Notes under the pieces: generated by a model
Databases searched by the model: none
Seen by the model: only the letters and a program-made list of their open reading frames with translations
What the model was told of the DNA's origin: nothing
Program-made: the position numbers and the translations under genes
Origin: Sinorhizobium numidicum
Lineage (GTDB): Bacteria; Pseudomonadota; Alphaproteobacteria; Rhizobiales; Rhizobiaceae
Assembly: GCF_029892045.1 (NCBI RefSeq)
Contig: NZ_CP120367.1
Coordinates: 248,001-312,000, forward strand
Length of the DNA stretch: 64,000 nt
Direction: 5' to 3'
Part shown: positions 46,709-54,739 of the stretch, piece by piece
How positions within the stretch are numbered: the stretch's first letter is position 1
How the letters are laid out: each line of letters opens with the position of its first letter

Positions 46709-47965
46709 GTGATACGCATTACCTACCGCATCGAAAGCCCCGGCGACGTCGAGGCGCTGGCGGCAAAGATCGCAAGCGACCAATCGACCGGGACTTTCGT
46801 GCCCATACCCGGCGAAACGGAAGAGCTGAAGGCTCGGGTTGCGGCGCGTGTCGTTGCCATTCGGCACCTGGAGCCGACCGACAGACCCTCATTGCCGGAC
46901 GAGGCGGGGGACGCGCGACGCTTCAATCGGGCTGAAGCCGATATTTGTTTCCCCCTCGACGCCGTGGGCACCGATCTCTCCGCACTGATGACCATCGCCA
47001 TCGGCGGCGTCTATTCCATAAAGGGAATGACGGGTATCCGCGTCGTCGATATGAAGCTGCCGCCCGAGTTCGCTGCAGCCTATCCCGGTCCGGAGTTCGG
47101 CATTGCCGGAAGCCGTCGCCTGACGGGCGTTCAGGGCCGCCCGATCATCGGCACGATCGTGAAGCCCGCGCTGGGCTTGAGGCCCGTGGAGACGGCGGAA
47201 CTCGTGAACGACCTGCTTTCCTCCGGCGTGGATTTCATCAAGGACGATGAAAAGCTCATGAGCCCCGCCTATTCGCCCCTCAAGGATCGGATCGCCGCTA
47301 TCATGCCAAAGATCCTCGATCACGAGCAGAAGACCGGCAAGAAAGTCATGTACGCCTTCGGCATATCCCACACCGATCCGGATGAAATGATGCGCAATCA
47401 CGACCTGGTGGTTGCGGCAGGCGGCAATGCGGGGGTCGTCAACATCAATTCGATCGGCATGGGCAGCTTCGCCTTCCTGCGCAAGCGCTCCGGGATCGTT
47501 CTTCATGCTCATCGCAACGGCTGGGATATCCTCACGCGCCACGGTGGTCTCGGAATGGAGTTCTCCGTCTGGCAGCAGTTCTGGCGGCTCATCGGGGTGG
47601 ACCAGTTCCAAATCAACGGCATCCGCGTCAAATATTGGGAACCGGACGAGAGCTTCGTGAAATCGTTCAAGGCGATCAGCACGCCGCTTTTTTCAGAGAA
47701 CGATTGCCCTCTGCCAGTTGTCGGTTCCGGTCAGTGGGGTGGGCAGGCGCCCGAGACATACGCCCGTACCGGGCAGTCGACCGATCTGCTTTATCTGTGC
47801 GGCGGCGGGATCGTCAGCCACCCTGGTGGGGCGGGGGCGGGCGTCAAGGCCGTTCGCCAAGCCTGGGAGGCCGCGGTTGCGGGCATTCCGCTTGCGGACT
47901 ATGCCAAGGACCACCCGGAACTCGCCCAATCGCTTGAGAAATTCGCCGCCGGCAAAGGCGCCTGA
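46709..47965 (+). CDS. oiaX: RuBisCO-like protein, 3-oxo-isoapionate-4-phosphate decarboxylase type
   Basis: A 418-residue RuBisCO large-subunit homologue (form IV). It keeps the carbamylation and metal triad in DFIKDDE (Lys178, Asp180, Glu181) and the first active-site Lys in TIVKPALGL, but lacks the second Lys of KPKLG and the loop-6 Lys, so it cannot be a carboxylase. The operon points to the RLPs of apionate catabolism, which act on 3-oxo-isoapionate 4-phosphate as decarboxylase (OiaX) or transcarboxylase/hydrolase (OiaT). I cannot decide between them; the symbol is provisional. It starts at GTG. Confidence 0.75.
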   Translation: MIRITYRIESPGDVEALAAKIASDQSTGTFVPIPGETEELKARVAARVVAIRHLEPTDRPSLPDEAGDARRFNRAEADICFPLDAVGTDLSALMTIAIGGVYSIKGMTGIRVVDMKLPPEFAAAYPGPEFGIAGSRRLTGVQGRPIIGTIVKPALGLRPVETAELVNDLLSSGVDFIKDDEKLMSPAYSPLKDRIAAIMPKILDHEQKTGKKVMYAFGISHTDPDEMMRNHDLVVAAGGNAGVVNINSIGMGSFAFLRKRSGIVLHAHRNGWDILTRHGGLGMEFSVWQQFWRLIGVDQFQINGIRVKYWEPDESFVKSFKAISTPLFSENDCPLPVVGSGQWGGQAPETYARTGQSTDLLYLCGGGIVSHPGGAGAGVKAVRQAWEAAVAGIPLADYAKDHPELAQSLEKFAAGKGA

Positions 47966-47998
47966 TCGACCTCAATTCAGCAGCACGGAAGATTTTGA

Positions 47999-49333
47999 AT
48001 GCAGAGACCATTGCTGAGCTATTACGGCGACGACCTGACCGGCTCCACCGATGTGATGGAGGCGCTCTCCTCGCAGGGCGTCAACACGGCACTGTTCCTC
48101 AAGATCCCCGATGCCGCGCTTCTTCAACGTTTTGCCAATTGCAGCGCCTTCGGTCTCGCGGGCACGAGCCGCAGCCAGACGCCGGCCTGGATGGCTGAGC
48201 ACCTCCTGCCAGCTTTCACCTGGCTGAAGTCGCTGGACGCCGCGATCACGCACTACAAGGTCTGCTCGACCTTCGATTCCAGCCCCGCTGTCGGCAATAT
48301 CGGCAAGGCGATCGAGATCGGCCGCGATGTTTTTGGTGATGCGCCGGTGCCGCTCGTCGTCGGCGCTCCACAGATCCGTCGTTACACTGCCTTCGGCAAT
48401 CTCTTCGCCGCCTTTCGCGGCGAAACTTATCGTATCGACCGGCATCCGGTCATGAGCCGCCATCCGGTCACGCCTATGGACGAGGCGGATATTCGCCTGC
48501 ACCTGTCGCGCCAGACGTCATTGCGCACGGGGCTGGTCGACATCGCGCAACTCGGCTCGCCCGATGCGGATGCAATTACCGATCGCACCTTCGCTAACGG
48601 AAATGGCATCGTCCTCCTCGATGTCGCCCATGGGGAGAGCCAGGCGGCCGTCGGCCGGCAGATTTGGCGCAAGCGCGCTGCGGACGGGCAGTTTGCCTGC
48701 GGCTCGTCAGGCCTGGAATATGCGCTGGTTCGCGAGTGGCACCGGCTCGGGCTCATTGCCGAAGCGCCCGTCTACACCGCACCTGGCCCTGTCGACCGGA
48801 TCGCCGTCGTTTCCGGAAGCGTGTCGCCCACGACCGAACGGCAGATTCGGCATGCTATCGAGAACGGCTTTGATGGCATAGCGCTCGATGCGATCGCATT
48901 TGCTGCGCCAGACGGGGGCGCCGCGCTCGAGGACGCACTCGCGCGTGGCCTTTCGAGTCTTGCCGCCGGCCGGAGCGTGATCCTCTACACGGCTTTAGGA
49001 CCCTCGGCTGACCGAGGCGATGCCATACCTCTGGAGGATGGCTCGCGCCACAGGATCGGTGAGCGACTCGGCATGCTTCTGCGGGAACTGGTGACAAGCG
49101 CCGGACTTAGTCGAGCCGTCATCGCCGGCGGCGATACATCGAGCCATGCCTTGACCCAGCTTTCCGTCGATGCGCTGACCTTGCGGCTGCCCTTGCCACA
49201 GTCACCCGGTTCTCCTCTTTGCACCGTTCACAGCGCAGATCCGCGTGTCGACCGTATTGAGGTGGCGTTGAAGGGCGGGCAGGTCGGCCTCGACGACTAC
49301 TTCTCGATGATCCGCGACGGGCGGCCGGACTAG
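47999..49333 (+). CDS. oiaK: DUF1537 four-carbon acid sugar kinase family, probable 3-oxo-isoapionate kinase
   Basis: A 444-residue two-domain kinase: N-terminal SYYGDDLTGSTDVMEAL with the substrate-binding Asp pair, HYKVCSTFDSSPAVGNIG, and a C-terminal nucleotide-binding part with SGSVSPTTERQI, AGGDTSSHAL and GSPLCTV. Family members phosphorylate acid sugars such as tetronates. Beside the RuBisCO-like protein the expected substrate is 3-oxo-isoapionate. It begins 33 bases after that gene and completes the pathway here. Confidence 0.82.
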   Translation: MQRPLLSYYGDDLTGSTDVMEALSSQGVNTALFLKIPDAALLQRFANCSAFGLAGTSRSQTPAWMAEHLLPAFTWLKSLDAAITHYKVCSTFDSSPAVGNIGKAIEIGRDVFGDAPVPLVVGAPQIRRYTAFGNLFAAFRGETYRIDRHPVMSRHPVTPMDEADIRLHLSRQTSLRTGLVDIAQLGSPDADAITDRTFANGNGIVLLDVAHGESQAAVGRQIWRKRAADGQFACGSSGLEYALVREWHRLGLIAEAPVYTAPGPVDRIAVVSGSVSPTTERQIRHAIENGFDGIALDAIAFAAPDGGAALEDALARGLSSLAAGRSVILYTALGPSADRGDAIPLEDGSRHRIGERLGMLLRELVTSAGLSRAVIAGGDTSSHALTQLSVDALTLRLPLPQSPGSPLCTVHSADPRVDRIEVALKGGQVGLDDYFSMIRDGRPD

Positions 49334-49489
49334 ACCGGAAAAGAGACCTTCCGCTTTGGAGCAGCAAGTCAATTTCAGACTCTCCGCATTTGAACTTGCG
49401 GATGCCTTCCTTGAAAGGCAGCGGGCTTACTCTGATCTGATCTGATCTGAGCTAGGTCCAGAGTATTGTCCGCGGCCGTCATCAAAGTT
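49334..49489. other. Short non-coding stretch after the kinase operon
   Basis: It contains the TCTGA tandem repeat and no gene. No strong terminator with a T-run was found for the kinase operon. Confidence 0.35.
49431..49450. repeat. Four tandem copies of TCTGA
   Basis: Perfect (TCTGA)x4 in the intergenic region after the kinase gene. It is a simple-sequence repeat of no known role, and could vary by slippage. Confidence 0.9.
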
Positions 49490-49711
49490 CTTCTGATAAA
49501 ATTCGTAGACGGCGCAAGTCCGGTGTTACGCCACCCGACGGATCTCCGAGGACCGCAGGCCCGTCGAGCAGAACGATACGCTGTACTTCGGGAGCGAGCG
49601 CCATTTCGATATAGGCCGCACCCTCGGCCAGCAGCAAAGGCCTTTCGCGCGGCCCACGATTAGGTTTTCGCGGTTCTCCTCCATCATCTCGACGCGTCGC
49701 TTTGTCATCAT
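49490..49711 (-). pseudogene. TetR-family regulator remnant with internal deletion/frameshift
   Basis: One minus frame begins MTKRRVEMMEENRENLIVGR, typical of a TetR N-terminus. A different frame then gives LAEGAAYIEMALAPEVQRIV and LLDGPAVLGDPS, typical of a TetR C-terminal domain. The DNA-binding helix and the middle are missing. Only about 74 codons of the expected 190 or so remain. It lies divergent to the RidA gene and was probably its regulator. Confidence 0.6.
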
Positions 49712-49725
49712 CGTGACGCCTGCCT

Positions 49726-49795
49726 TTCACATAGGTGGCGTATATGGGTTGATATACGCCGCGTATGCTCGATGCTTCACATACATGGCGTATAT
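49726..49795 (+). promoter_or_regulatory. Paired direct and inverted repeats upstream of the RidA gene
   Basis: TTCACATAnnTGGCGTATAT occurs at 49726-49745 and 49776-49795, exactly 50 bases apart. The first copy also forms a perfect 9-bp inverted repeat GGCGTATAT/ATATACGCC (49737-49760, 6-base gap). This looks like an operator for the TetR-type protein whose remnant lies next to it. Confidence 0.6.
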
Positions 49796-49882
49796 CAAAT
49801 GATGCGGCAGCGTGTGAAGCTCCCGAAGCTTAGCATTCCGCTCGTTGAGTGCCACCCAGCAACGATGAAGAGGGATTAAAAG

Positions 49883-50218
49883 ATGACGCAGCGCGACGCA
49901 ATTTTTCCTGCCAATAGGCATGCACTTTACGAGGCCCGTTCCGATGGGACGCCCGAACCTGATTTCGGGCGTCAGGTGCAACTGGCCTTCGACAACCTCG
50001 GGGCAACGATGAAAGCGGCGGGCTGCACCTTCGACGATATCGTTGATGTGACCACGTTCCACACCGATCCGGAAAACCAGTTCGAGACCATCATGGCCGT
50101 CAAGAATCAGATCTTCAGCAGTCCGCCCTATCCCAACTGGACCGCAATCGGTGTGAACTGGCTCGCCGGTTTCGATTTCGAGATCAAGGTCATCGCTCGC
50201 ATTCCTGAAGAGGCATAG
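49883..50218 (+). CDS. RidA/YjgF-family protein with apparent internal deletion
   Basis: A 111-residue protein. The N-terminus (AIFPANRHALYEA) and the C-terminal two-thirds (DFGRQVQLAFDNLGATMKAA, CTFDDIVDVTTFHTDPENQF, GFDFEIKVIARIP) match RidA proteins of about 130 residues. About 20 residues that normally carry the GDLLFVSGQ strand are absent between YEA and DGTPEPDF. The frame is preserved. The missing strand is part of the trimer fold and active-site cleft, so the protein is probably inactive or altered. Confidence 0.7.
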   Translation: MTQRDAIFPANRHALYEARSDGTPEPDFGRQVQLAFDNLGATMKAAGCTFDDIVDVTTFHTDPENQFETIMAVKNQIFSSPPYPNWTAIGVNWLAGFDFEIKVIARIPEEA

Positions 50219-50229
50219 GCTTCTTTCTG

Positions 50230-50250
50230 CCGGAGCGGTCCGCGCTCCGG
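50230..50250 (+). terminator. Hairpin after the RidA gene
   Basis: A perfect 8-bp inverted repeat CCGGAGCG/CGCTCCGG with a 5-base loop lies 11 bases after the stop. A short T-rich stretch lies before, not after, so it is a probable but not canonical terminator. Confidence 0.5.
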
Positions 50251-50489
50251 TCAACAGTATCGCTGTTCACGCGCTGACCGACGTTGGTGCTGACCGTGTG
50301 TTGAACTAGACCCGAGGTGCCGCACTGGCGCACCTGCTTGCTGCAGCCGCAAAGTTGGCCCGCAGGTCCCAGGGGCGGACGAATGTCCGGATAGGGCCTG
50401 ATTCCGTTTACAAAAGCCTGCATGATCTCGGCCGGCGTCTTGAGGCGATAAACGATCAAGCGGAATTTGCGGTGGTTCGTGCCGGCTAT

Positions 50490-50760
50490 ACGGGTTTGGG
50501 TGCCGGCATCGGGATCAGCTTGCAGAGCTTTCAGAGGTTTTGGGCTGTGGCTCCGAGATGGAATTCATCCCTCGCGCCGTTCGGTCCTCGCAATCGCAAC
50601 CGATCCAGCCTGAGAATCCGTTTGAAAATGGGCAAACAGCATCTCGATCTTCTCTCTGTCGCCTCGAGGTCACGTAGGCTTCCGTCTTGGCGATATCGCG
50701 AGCCATATCTCGCGCCCCCTCATGGATGGATCGCGGCACTTTGCGGGCGATTTGTATCAA
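50490..50760 (-). pseudogene. IS1182-family transposase, C-terminal remnant
   Basis: Minus-strand frames together give PRSIHEGARDMARDIAKTEA, then SRRQREKIEMLFAHF in a second frame and LDRLRLRGPNGARDEFHL then ATAQNL in a third. This is the end of IS1182-type transposases (ARDMARDIAKTEAY.SRRQRKKVEMLFAHLKRIL.LDRLRLRGP). At least two frameshifts and a stop make it inactive. Confidence 0.75.
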
Positions 50761-50764
50761 TCGT

Positions 50765-50960
50765 ACACAATTGTATCGACTTCACGAGTGCGCTGAGGCA
50801 CTCCATCTTTCCGGCGCCGTGTCGACGCTGGCCTGTGGAATGGCTGCGGACCACTGGGGGAGCAAGGCGGTCTTGGTCGTTATGGCCGCAGCCGGCGCAC
50901 TGATCTCCAGCGTGATCGGTTCGACGACGGCACTCGGTCAAATGCGGTCGTGTCGAATCT
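50765..50960 (+). pseudogene. MFS transporter internal fragment
   Basis: The frame encodes ALHLSGAVSTLACGMAADHW then GSKAVLVVMAAAGALISSVIGS. This matches the helix 2-3 loop motif of MFS carriers (G-x3-D-x2-G-x-(K/R)). No transporter start or remainder is present. Confidence 0.55.
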
Positions 50961-51234
50961 CCCCGTCAGCGGCCATACGGCCTACCTTCGGCCGCGGATC
51001 AGACGTGTGATCTCTTCCGACAAAGGCGGACATGATCTGAAGCTTCCACCTAGAGCTTCCTTCGTCTGTGGTCCGTCCAGCCGATCGAGAAGCAGGTTGA
51101 TGACCTCCTTCGGCGTTATGCCGCTATCGGGCCGCAAATAGCTCGCGACGTCTCGCTGACAGTCGGTGCGCTCTACCTTGACGTGCGACTCCGGGGAGCA
51201 TTGGGGGCTATGCTGCTCTTCCTATTTCCCGGCC
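50961..51234. other. Unassigned stretch before the VapBC pair
   Basis: About 274 bases. A minus-strand frame encodes a plausible stretch (RPDSGITPKEVINLLLDRLD and beyond) but has no ATG and no family I recognise. It may be another gene remnant. Confidence 0.3.
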
Positions 51235-51618
51235 CTAGTTGGGCACAGTACCGTCAGAAACCACCCGCGCGCGCGCTTTTTCTGCCGCCCTGCGCAGCCG
51301 CTTGTCTCGCGTCCACAACTCGGCTCGGCTGTCGATTAAAGTTGACGCGAGCAGATGGGCGTCCGTGTAGCCTATGCCCATGCTGTAAAGTTGGTGCTCG
51401 TCGATCATTGCCATGACTTCATCGTGCGTGGCGATGATGACCTCCCGTTGGACCGCCAAGAACCCGAGCGTGACCAGACGATTGTGCAAGCTGCCCAACG
51501 CAAGTTCGCCAACGATGGCGGGATGGCAGAGCAGCATATCGTTTTCGATCGTTTGGATTAGCTGCGGATCAGCTAGGCGGAAGTGGTCGATCCAGATTCC
51601 CGTGTCGGCCAGCCTCAC
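51235..51618 (-). CDS. vapC: VapC-type PIN-domain toxin
   Basis: A 127-residue PIN-domain ribonuclease. Acidic residues appear in order: Asp in LADTGIWIDHF, Glu in VGELALG, Asp in GYTDAHLLAS and Asp in WTRDKRLRRAA. VapC toxins cleave tRNA or rRNA and are neutralised by the cognate VapB. It uses a GTG start that overlaps the antitoxin stop as GTGA. It appears intact despite the degenerate surroundings. Confidence 0.9.
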   Translation of the reverse strand: MRLADTGIWIDHFRLADPQLIQTIENDMLLCHPAIVGELALGSLHNRLVTLGFLAVQREVIIATHDEVMAMIDEHQLYSMGIGYTDAHLLASTLIDSRAELWTRDKRLRRAAEKARARVVSDGTVPN

Positions 51619-51809
51619 TTTTCGGCCCGCCTCCGCGGACCAGCCTCCGCGTCGGGCATCGTGCCGCCCAAGGCGATCAGACGCTTGCCTGCTTCCATGC
51701 GAACCAGCGTTTCCAGCGCCTGACGGACGACCGCCGCCGTTTCTTTCGTGCCGGTCAGGGCCTTCGCCTTTTCCATGAGGCTGTCGTCTATGTTGATGGT
51801 TGACCGCAT
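51615..51809 (-). CDS. vapB: VapB-type antitoxin
   Basis: A 64-residue protein starting MRSTINIDDSLMEKAKALTG, a ribbon-helix-helix DNA-binding start of the VapB (DUF2191) type, with a C-terminal tail that would bind the PIN toxin. ATG 51809 is preferred since the longer frame to 51932 has no family similarity. An AGGAGG-like sequence lies just upstream. It and VapC form a two-gene operon likely self-repressed by the complex. Confidence 0.88.
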   Translation of the reverse strand: MRSTINIDDSLMEKAKALTGTKETAAVVRQALETLVRMEAGKRLIALGGTMPDAEAGPRRRAEK

Positions 51810-52155
51810 GTGCGCCTCCTTTCGCATTGCATCAGAAATAACACCAATTGGTGCTGTTCTCAACGCCTGCGCAGCGATAGATTCAAATCGAGGATACCTG
51901 GGGCCGTCGTCTACTGCGGATGTGAACGTCACGGATCACTCAAAGGCAAGACTGTGGCCGCTGGCCAGCCCTCAACGCACTACAAGCAGATTAGCGGAGA
52001 CCGTCGCTCCGCGCTGCGCTTATGCGCCCGCACCACTCACTCGCGAATCTGCCCTCCGCTTGCACACCCGGTCTTACTTGCGACGCGGCGGGAGCAGGAG
52101 CGGGGCTTCTGCTCGCTCGGCAAGAGCAAGACCCCTTCGCGGAACGGAGCGAAGA
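51810..52155. other. Non-coding stretch upstream of VapBC
   Basis: About 350 bases with no supportable gene. It probably holds the vapBC promoter near 51.83-51.86 kb, where AT-rich sequence occurs; no motif could be fixed. Confidence 0.3.
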
Positions 52156-52251
52156 TCACGACCGATATCGACATCCTGCTGGCTCATCCGCTGTCGCAAC
52201 GGCAATCGTCTCAGCATGAACATCAAGGCCGACATAAACCATTCTTTCCAT
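52156..52251 (-). pseudogene. IS110-family transposase, N-terminal remnant
   Basis: The minus frame from ATG 52251 reads MERMVYVGLDVHAETIAVAT then ADEP and soon a stop. This is the start of IS110-type DEDD transposases, including the catalytic Asp of GLDVHAETIAVA. The rest is lost. Confidence 0.75.
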
Positions 52252-52710
52252 AAGCTTCTTCCTTTCCAAACCAATCCGTTTGACAAGGAAAACCTAGCGG
52301 CTTTGCCGCCGTAAATCGCTCATCTGGTCTAACGCCCTGGCAGCCTGTCCCAATTGAACCTGCGTGGATTTTCTGTGTCAGCGCCTTGGCTTTCAAGAGC
52401 GAGTGTTGTCCAGAAGAGACTACCGTTCAACTGCTACGACTTCCGCATTCCCGACATTTGATTGTTCTCCTGCCAACTTCCGAGTCGGCGGAAGGCGGTC
52501 GCCGGTGAAGCTTATTGGCAACGACTGGATCGCGAGGGCCTTCGTCCACTCCGTCCTGAAGCCATTTTGTTGCGCGAAAACGGCATTGACGTTTGCCCAG
52601 ACAATGGCAAGCCCCGCCCGCATAGCTGACGCTCCTACCGCTATTGTTCGAATAGGGGCACCGAGTTGAAATCGGTTAAGTTCTATGAGTTCTCGGATAA
52701 GGAGCATGCA
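52252..52710. other. Non-coding stretch before the methyltransferase
   Basis: About 460 bases without a recognisable gene. A good AAGGAG ribosome site (52699-52704) ends it. A promoter must be here, but no clear -35/-10 pair was identified. Confidence 0.3.
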
Positions 52711-53775
52711 ATGGCCGCTACCGTTGAAACTGCCGGCGTCGGGCCGTACCGCCCCTCGCCAAGCTTGGCCGAGAAGAACGCGACAGCCGTGAAGTATGAC
52801 TGGGAAGAGGTCAGTGCTTGTCCGGTCTGCCTGTCGTGTTCACTATCGCGTCTGCCGAAGCTGCGCCACATCGGCTATTCACGCTGCAGGGATTGCGGTT
52901 TCACCTTTGCGAATCCGATTCCGAGCAACGCCTTCCTCGAACGATTCTACAACTCAGACTTCTATAACAATTACAGAAGCCTGGAAGCCGAGCGAATCCC
53001 TAGTGACCGGTATTACAGTGCGAGCTTCTCGGATGTCTGCCGCGTTGCCGACCTTGTCCAGATAGATCGATCCGCAAGGATACTGGATTTCGGATGTGGG
53101 CCCGGCAGCCTGGTTGCTCTCATGCGGGACGAGCGTGGCTACACTAATGTCGAGGGGCTGGAACTCAACCAGCAGAGTGTCGCCGTCGCACGTAGCCGCT
53201 ACGGGCTAGAAATCGCCTCCGCGCTGGATCAGCTTCGCGAACGTCAGTATGATCTGATCTTCCTGGTCGAGGTCATCGAGCACGTTCCGCGCCCGCGCGA
53301 GTTCATCGACGTCGTTTCGAGCTTCCTAAAGCCGGGTGGCACACTGCTTGTAACAACCGATTCGGTTCGCAACTTGCCTTCGCACCTGTTCCCGCGATAC
53401 TCCGGGCACTTCACAGGTCCGAGTCATGTCAGCCTGTTTACCGAGACTTCGATGAGCCGCCTCCTGAGACAGTCCGGTTACAAAATCACTCGACTCGACA
53501 CTGACCCCTCGCACGAGTTTTTCGGTCATGCGGTGGCAAGCCCGTTCTATGCCATAGACTTTCTCAGCCCGCAGTCGAAGGACGATCTGCCCGATCTCCT
53601 TTACGTGCCGCACGGACTTGGCGCTGTCATCGGGCTGATGCCGACCCGCCGCCTACCGCGCCCCCTGCGCGTAGCGAAAAGGATCGACAGCAGGATCGGC
53701 CGCTGGATAGGGAAGAGGCTGAAGCATCCGCCGACCGATCATCTTTTCGTTCTTGCAGTGAAGCAGGGCATCTGA
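52711..53775 (+). CDS. Zinc-ribbon plus class I SAM methyltransferase
   Basis: A 354-residue protein from ATG 52711. The N-terminus carries two CxxC pairs (CPVC and CRDC, about 30 residues apart) that probably bind zinc. The methyltransferase domain follows: motif I ILDFGCGPGSLVALM, VEGLELNQQSVAVAR and FLVEVIEHVPRPREFI. Similar proteins modify sugars in polysaccharide and O-antigen clusters, but no such genes lie beside it. A TTG at 52666 is a less likely start. Its target is unknown. Confidence 0.82.
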   Translation: MAATVETAGVGPYRPSPSLAEKNATAVKYDWEEVSACPVCLSCSLSRLPKLRHIGYSRCRDCGFTFANPIPSNAFLERFYNSDFYNNYRSLEAERIPSDRYYSASFSDVCRVADLVQIDRSARILDFGCGPGSLVALMRDERGYTNVEGLELNQQSVAVARSRYGLEIASALDQLRERQYDLIFLVEVIEHVPRPREFIDVVSSFLKPGGTLLVTTDSVRNLPSHLFPRYSGHFTGPSHVSLFTETSMSRLLRQSGYKITRLDTDPSHEFFGHAVASPFYAIDFLSPQSKDDLPDLLYVPHGLGAVIGLMPTRRLPRPLRVAKRIDSRIGRWIGKRLKHPPTDHLFVLAVKQGI

Positions 53776-54114
53776 CGACGAGAGCCAGGGCCGGTAGATA
53801 ACCGATGACAATCGAATTCGGCTAAAAGGTCGCTTTGGCTCAATCTACGACCCGCTCCATTGTCCATGCACCTCTCTTCTTAGTTTTTATCTGAAAGTGG
53901 CAGAGACGTTTCTATGGCGCTCCTGATAGTTCAACAACTCCAAACGAATTCTGCGCGGCTTCAATGACCGCTTTTTCAACACAGTCGCGGCATTCAGGTT
54001 GACAACGAGCAGCGGCAGCAACGGGTCGGACTTTGCCCTTCGCCTCATCTGCCGGAACGGCGTGGTTGCAGACTTAGCAGTCTTCCACTGGCCGGAGCGA
54101 TTTGATCAGAAGCA
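53776..54114. other. Intergenic stretch after the methyltransferase
   Basis: About 340 bases without a supportable gene. The last part overlaps the decayed 3' end of the GNAT gene read on the minus strand. Confidence 0.35.
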
Positions 54115-54640
54115 CCCGGTGCTCTGTATAGGTGTCCCAGCCCTTCCTTCACACAGGGGAGTGTTGCAGCTTATTCGTAGCCATGCCGCTCATATAGCCG
54201 TCTTGCACCTGCATTGTTGTTGGCGACGATGACACTCATCCGACGAAGCGCCTCTTCCCGCGCTATTTGTTCTGCAAGATTAAGTAGCCGTGAACCAAGC
54301 CCTTTCCCTCGGTATCCGGGATAGCAGGCCAGGACATTGACATACCAGTTTTCGAGTGCCTTGTTCTCTAGTTCTTGAAGTGGCCGAAACAGGGCAGGGA
54401 AGTCATCGCCAATTGGCTTGGGCTCCGAGCCGATTGTGTATCCGGTCAGACTTGCTACGGCACCGTCTCCAAAGTCCACAACCACGATTTGGCCTTCGCG
54501 CACCTTTTCTACTTGCCGAGCGCGACCAACCTCCCAAGGATCCTGACCGTCCTTTGCAAGTCCCTCCCAAATGTACAGGGGCAAACCCTCGCCAGCGAAG
54601 TTGACGAGTTCAGCCAGCTCCCAACCAGCAGCGGAGCCTT
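54115..54640 (-). pseudogene. GNAT-family N-acetyltransferase, disrupted at both ends
   Basis: The largest open part (54171-54584) encodes the acetyl-CoA motif LACYPGYRGKGLGSRLLNLA and ends ARRLYERHGYE at a TAA. Past the stop the same frame continues AATLPCVKEG, which resembles the normal family ending, so the TAA looks like a nonsense mutation. Upstream of 54584 the frame still encodes LAELVNFAGEGLPLYIWEG with no good start. The gene is probably dead. Confidence 0.65.
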
Positions 54641-54739
54641 CTTCAGTTCTCGTGCGCCTTCAGGTGCTAAGGACACGCAAAGCCGATAAGCCGTGTTCGA
54701 GTCGCGCAGAACGAGCCTATGCGTGGGGTCTGATCGTGA

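Noticed and set aside
50992..51230. Minus-strand coding-like stretch near VapC
   Set aside because: It lacks an ATG start and any family I recognise; left as an unassigned tract.
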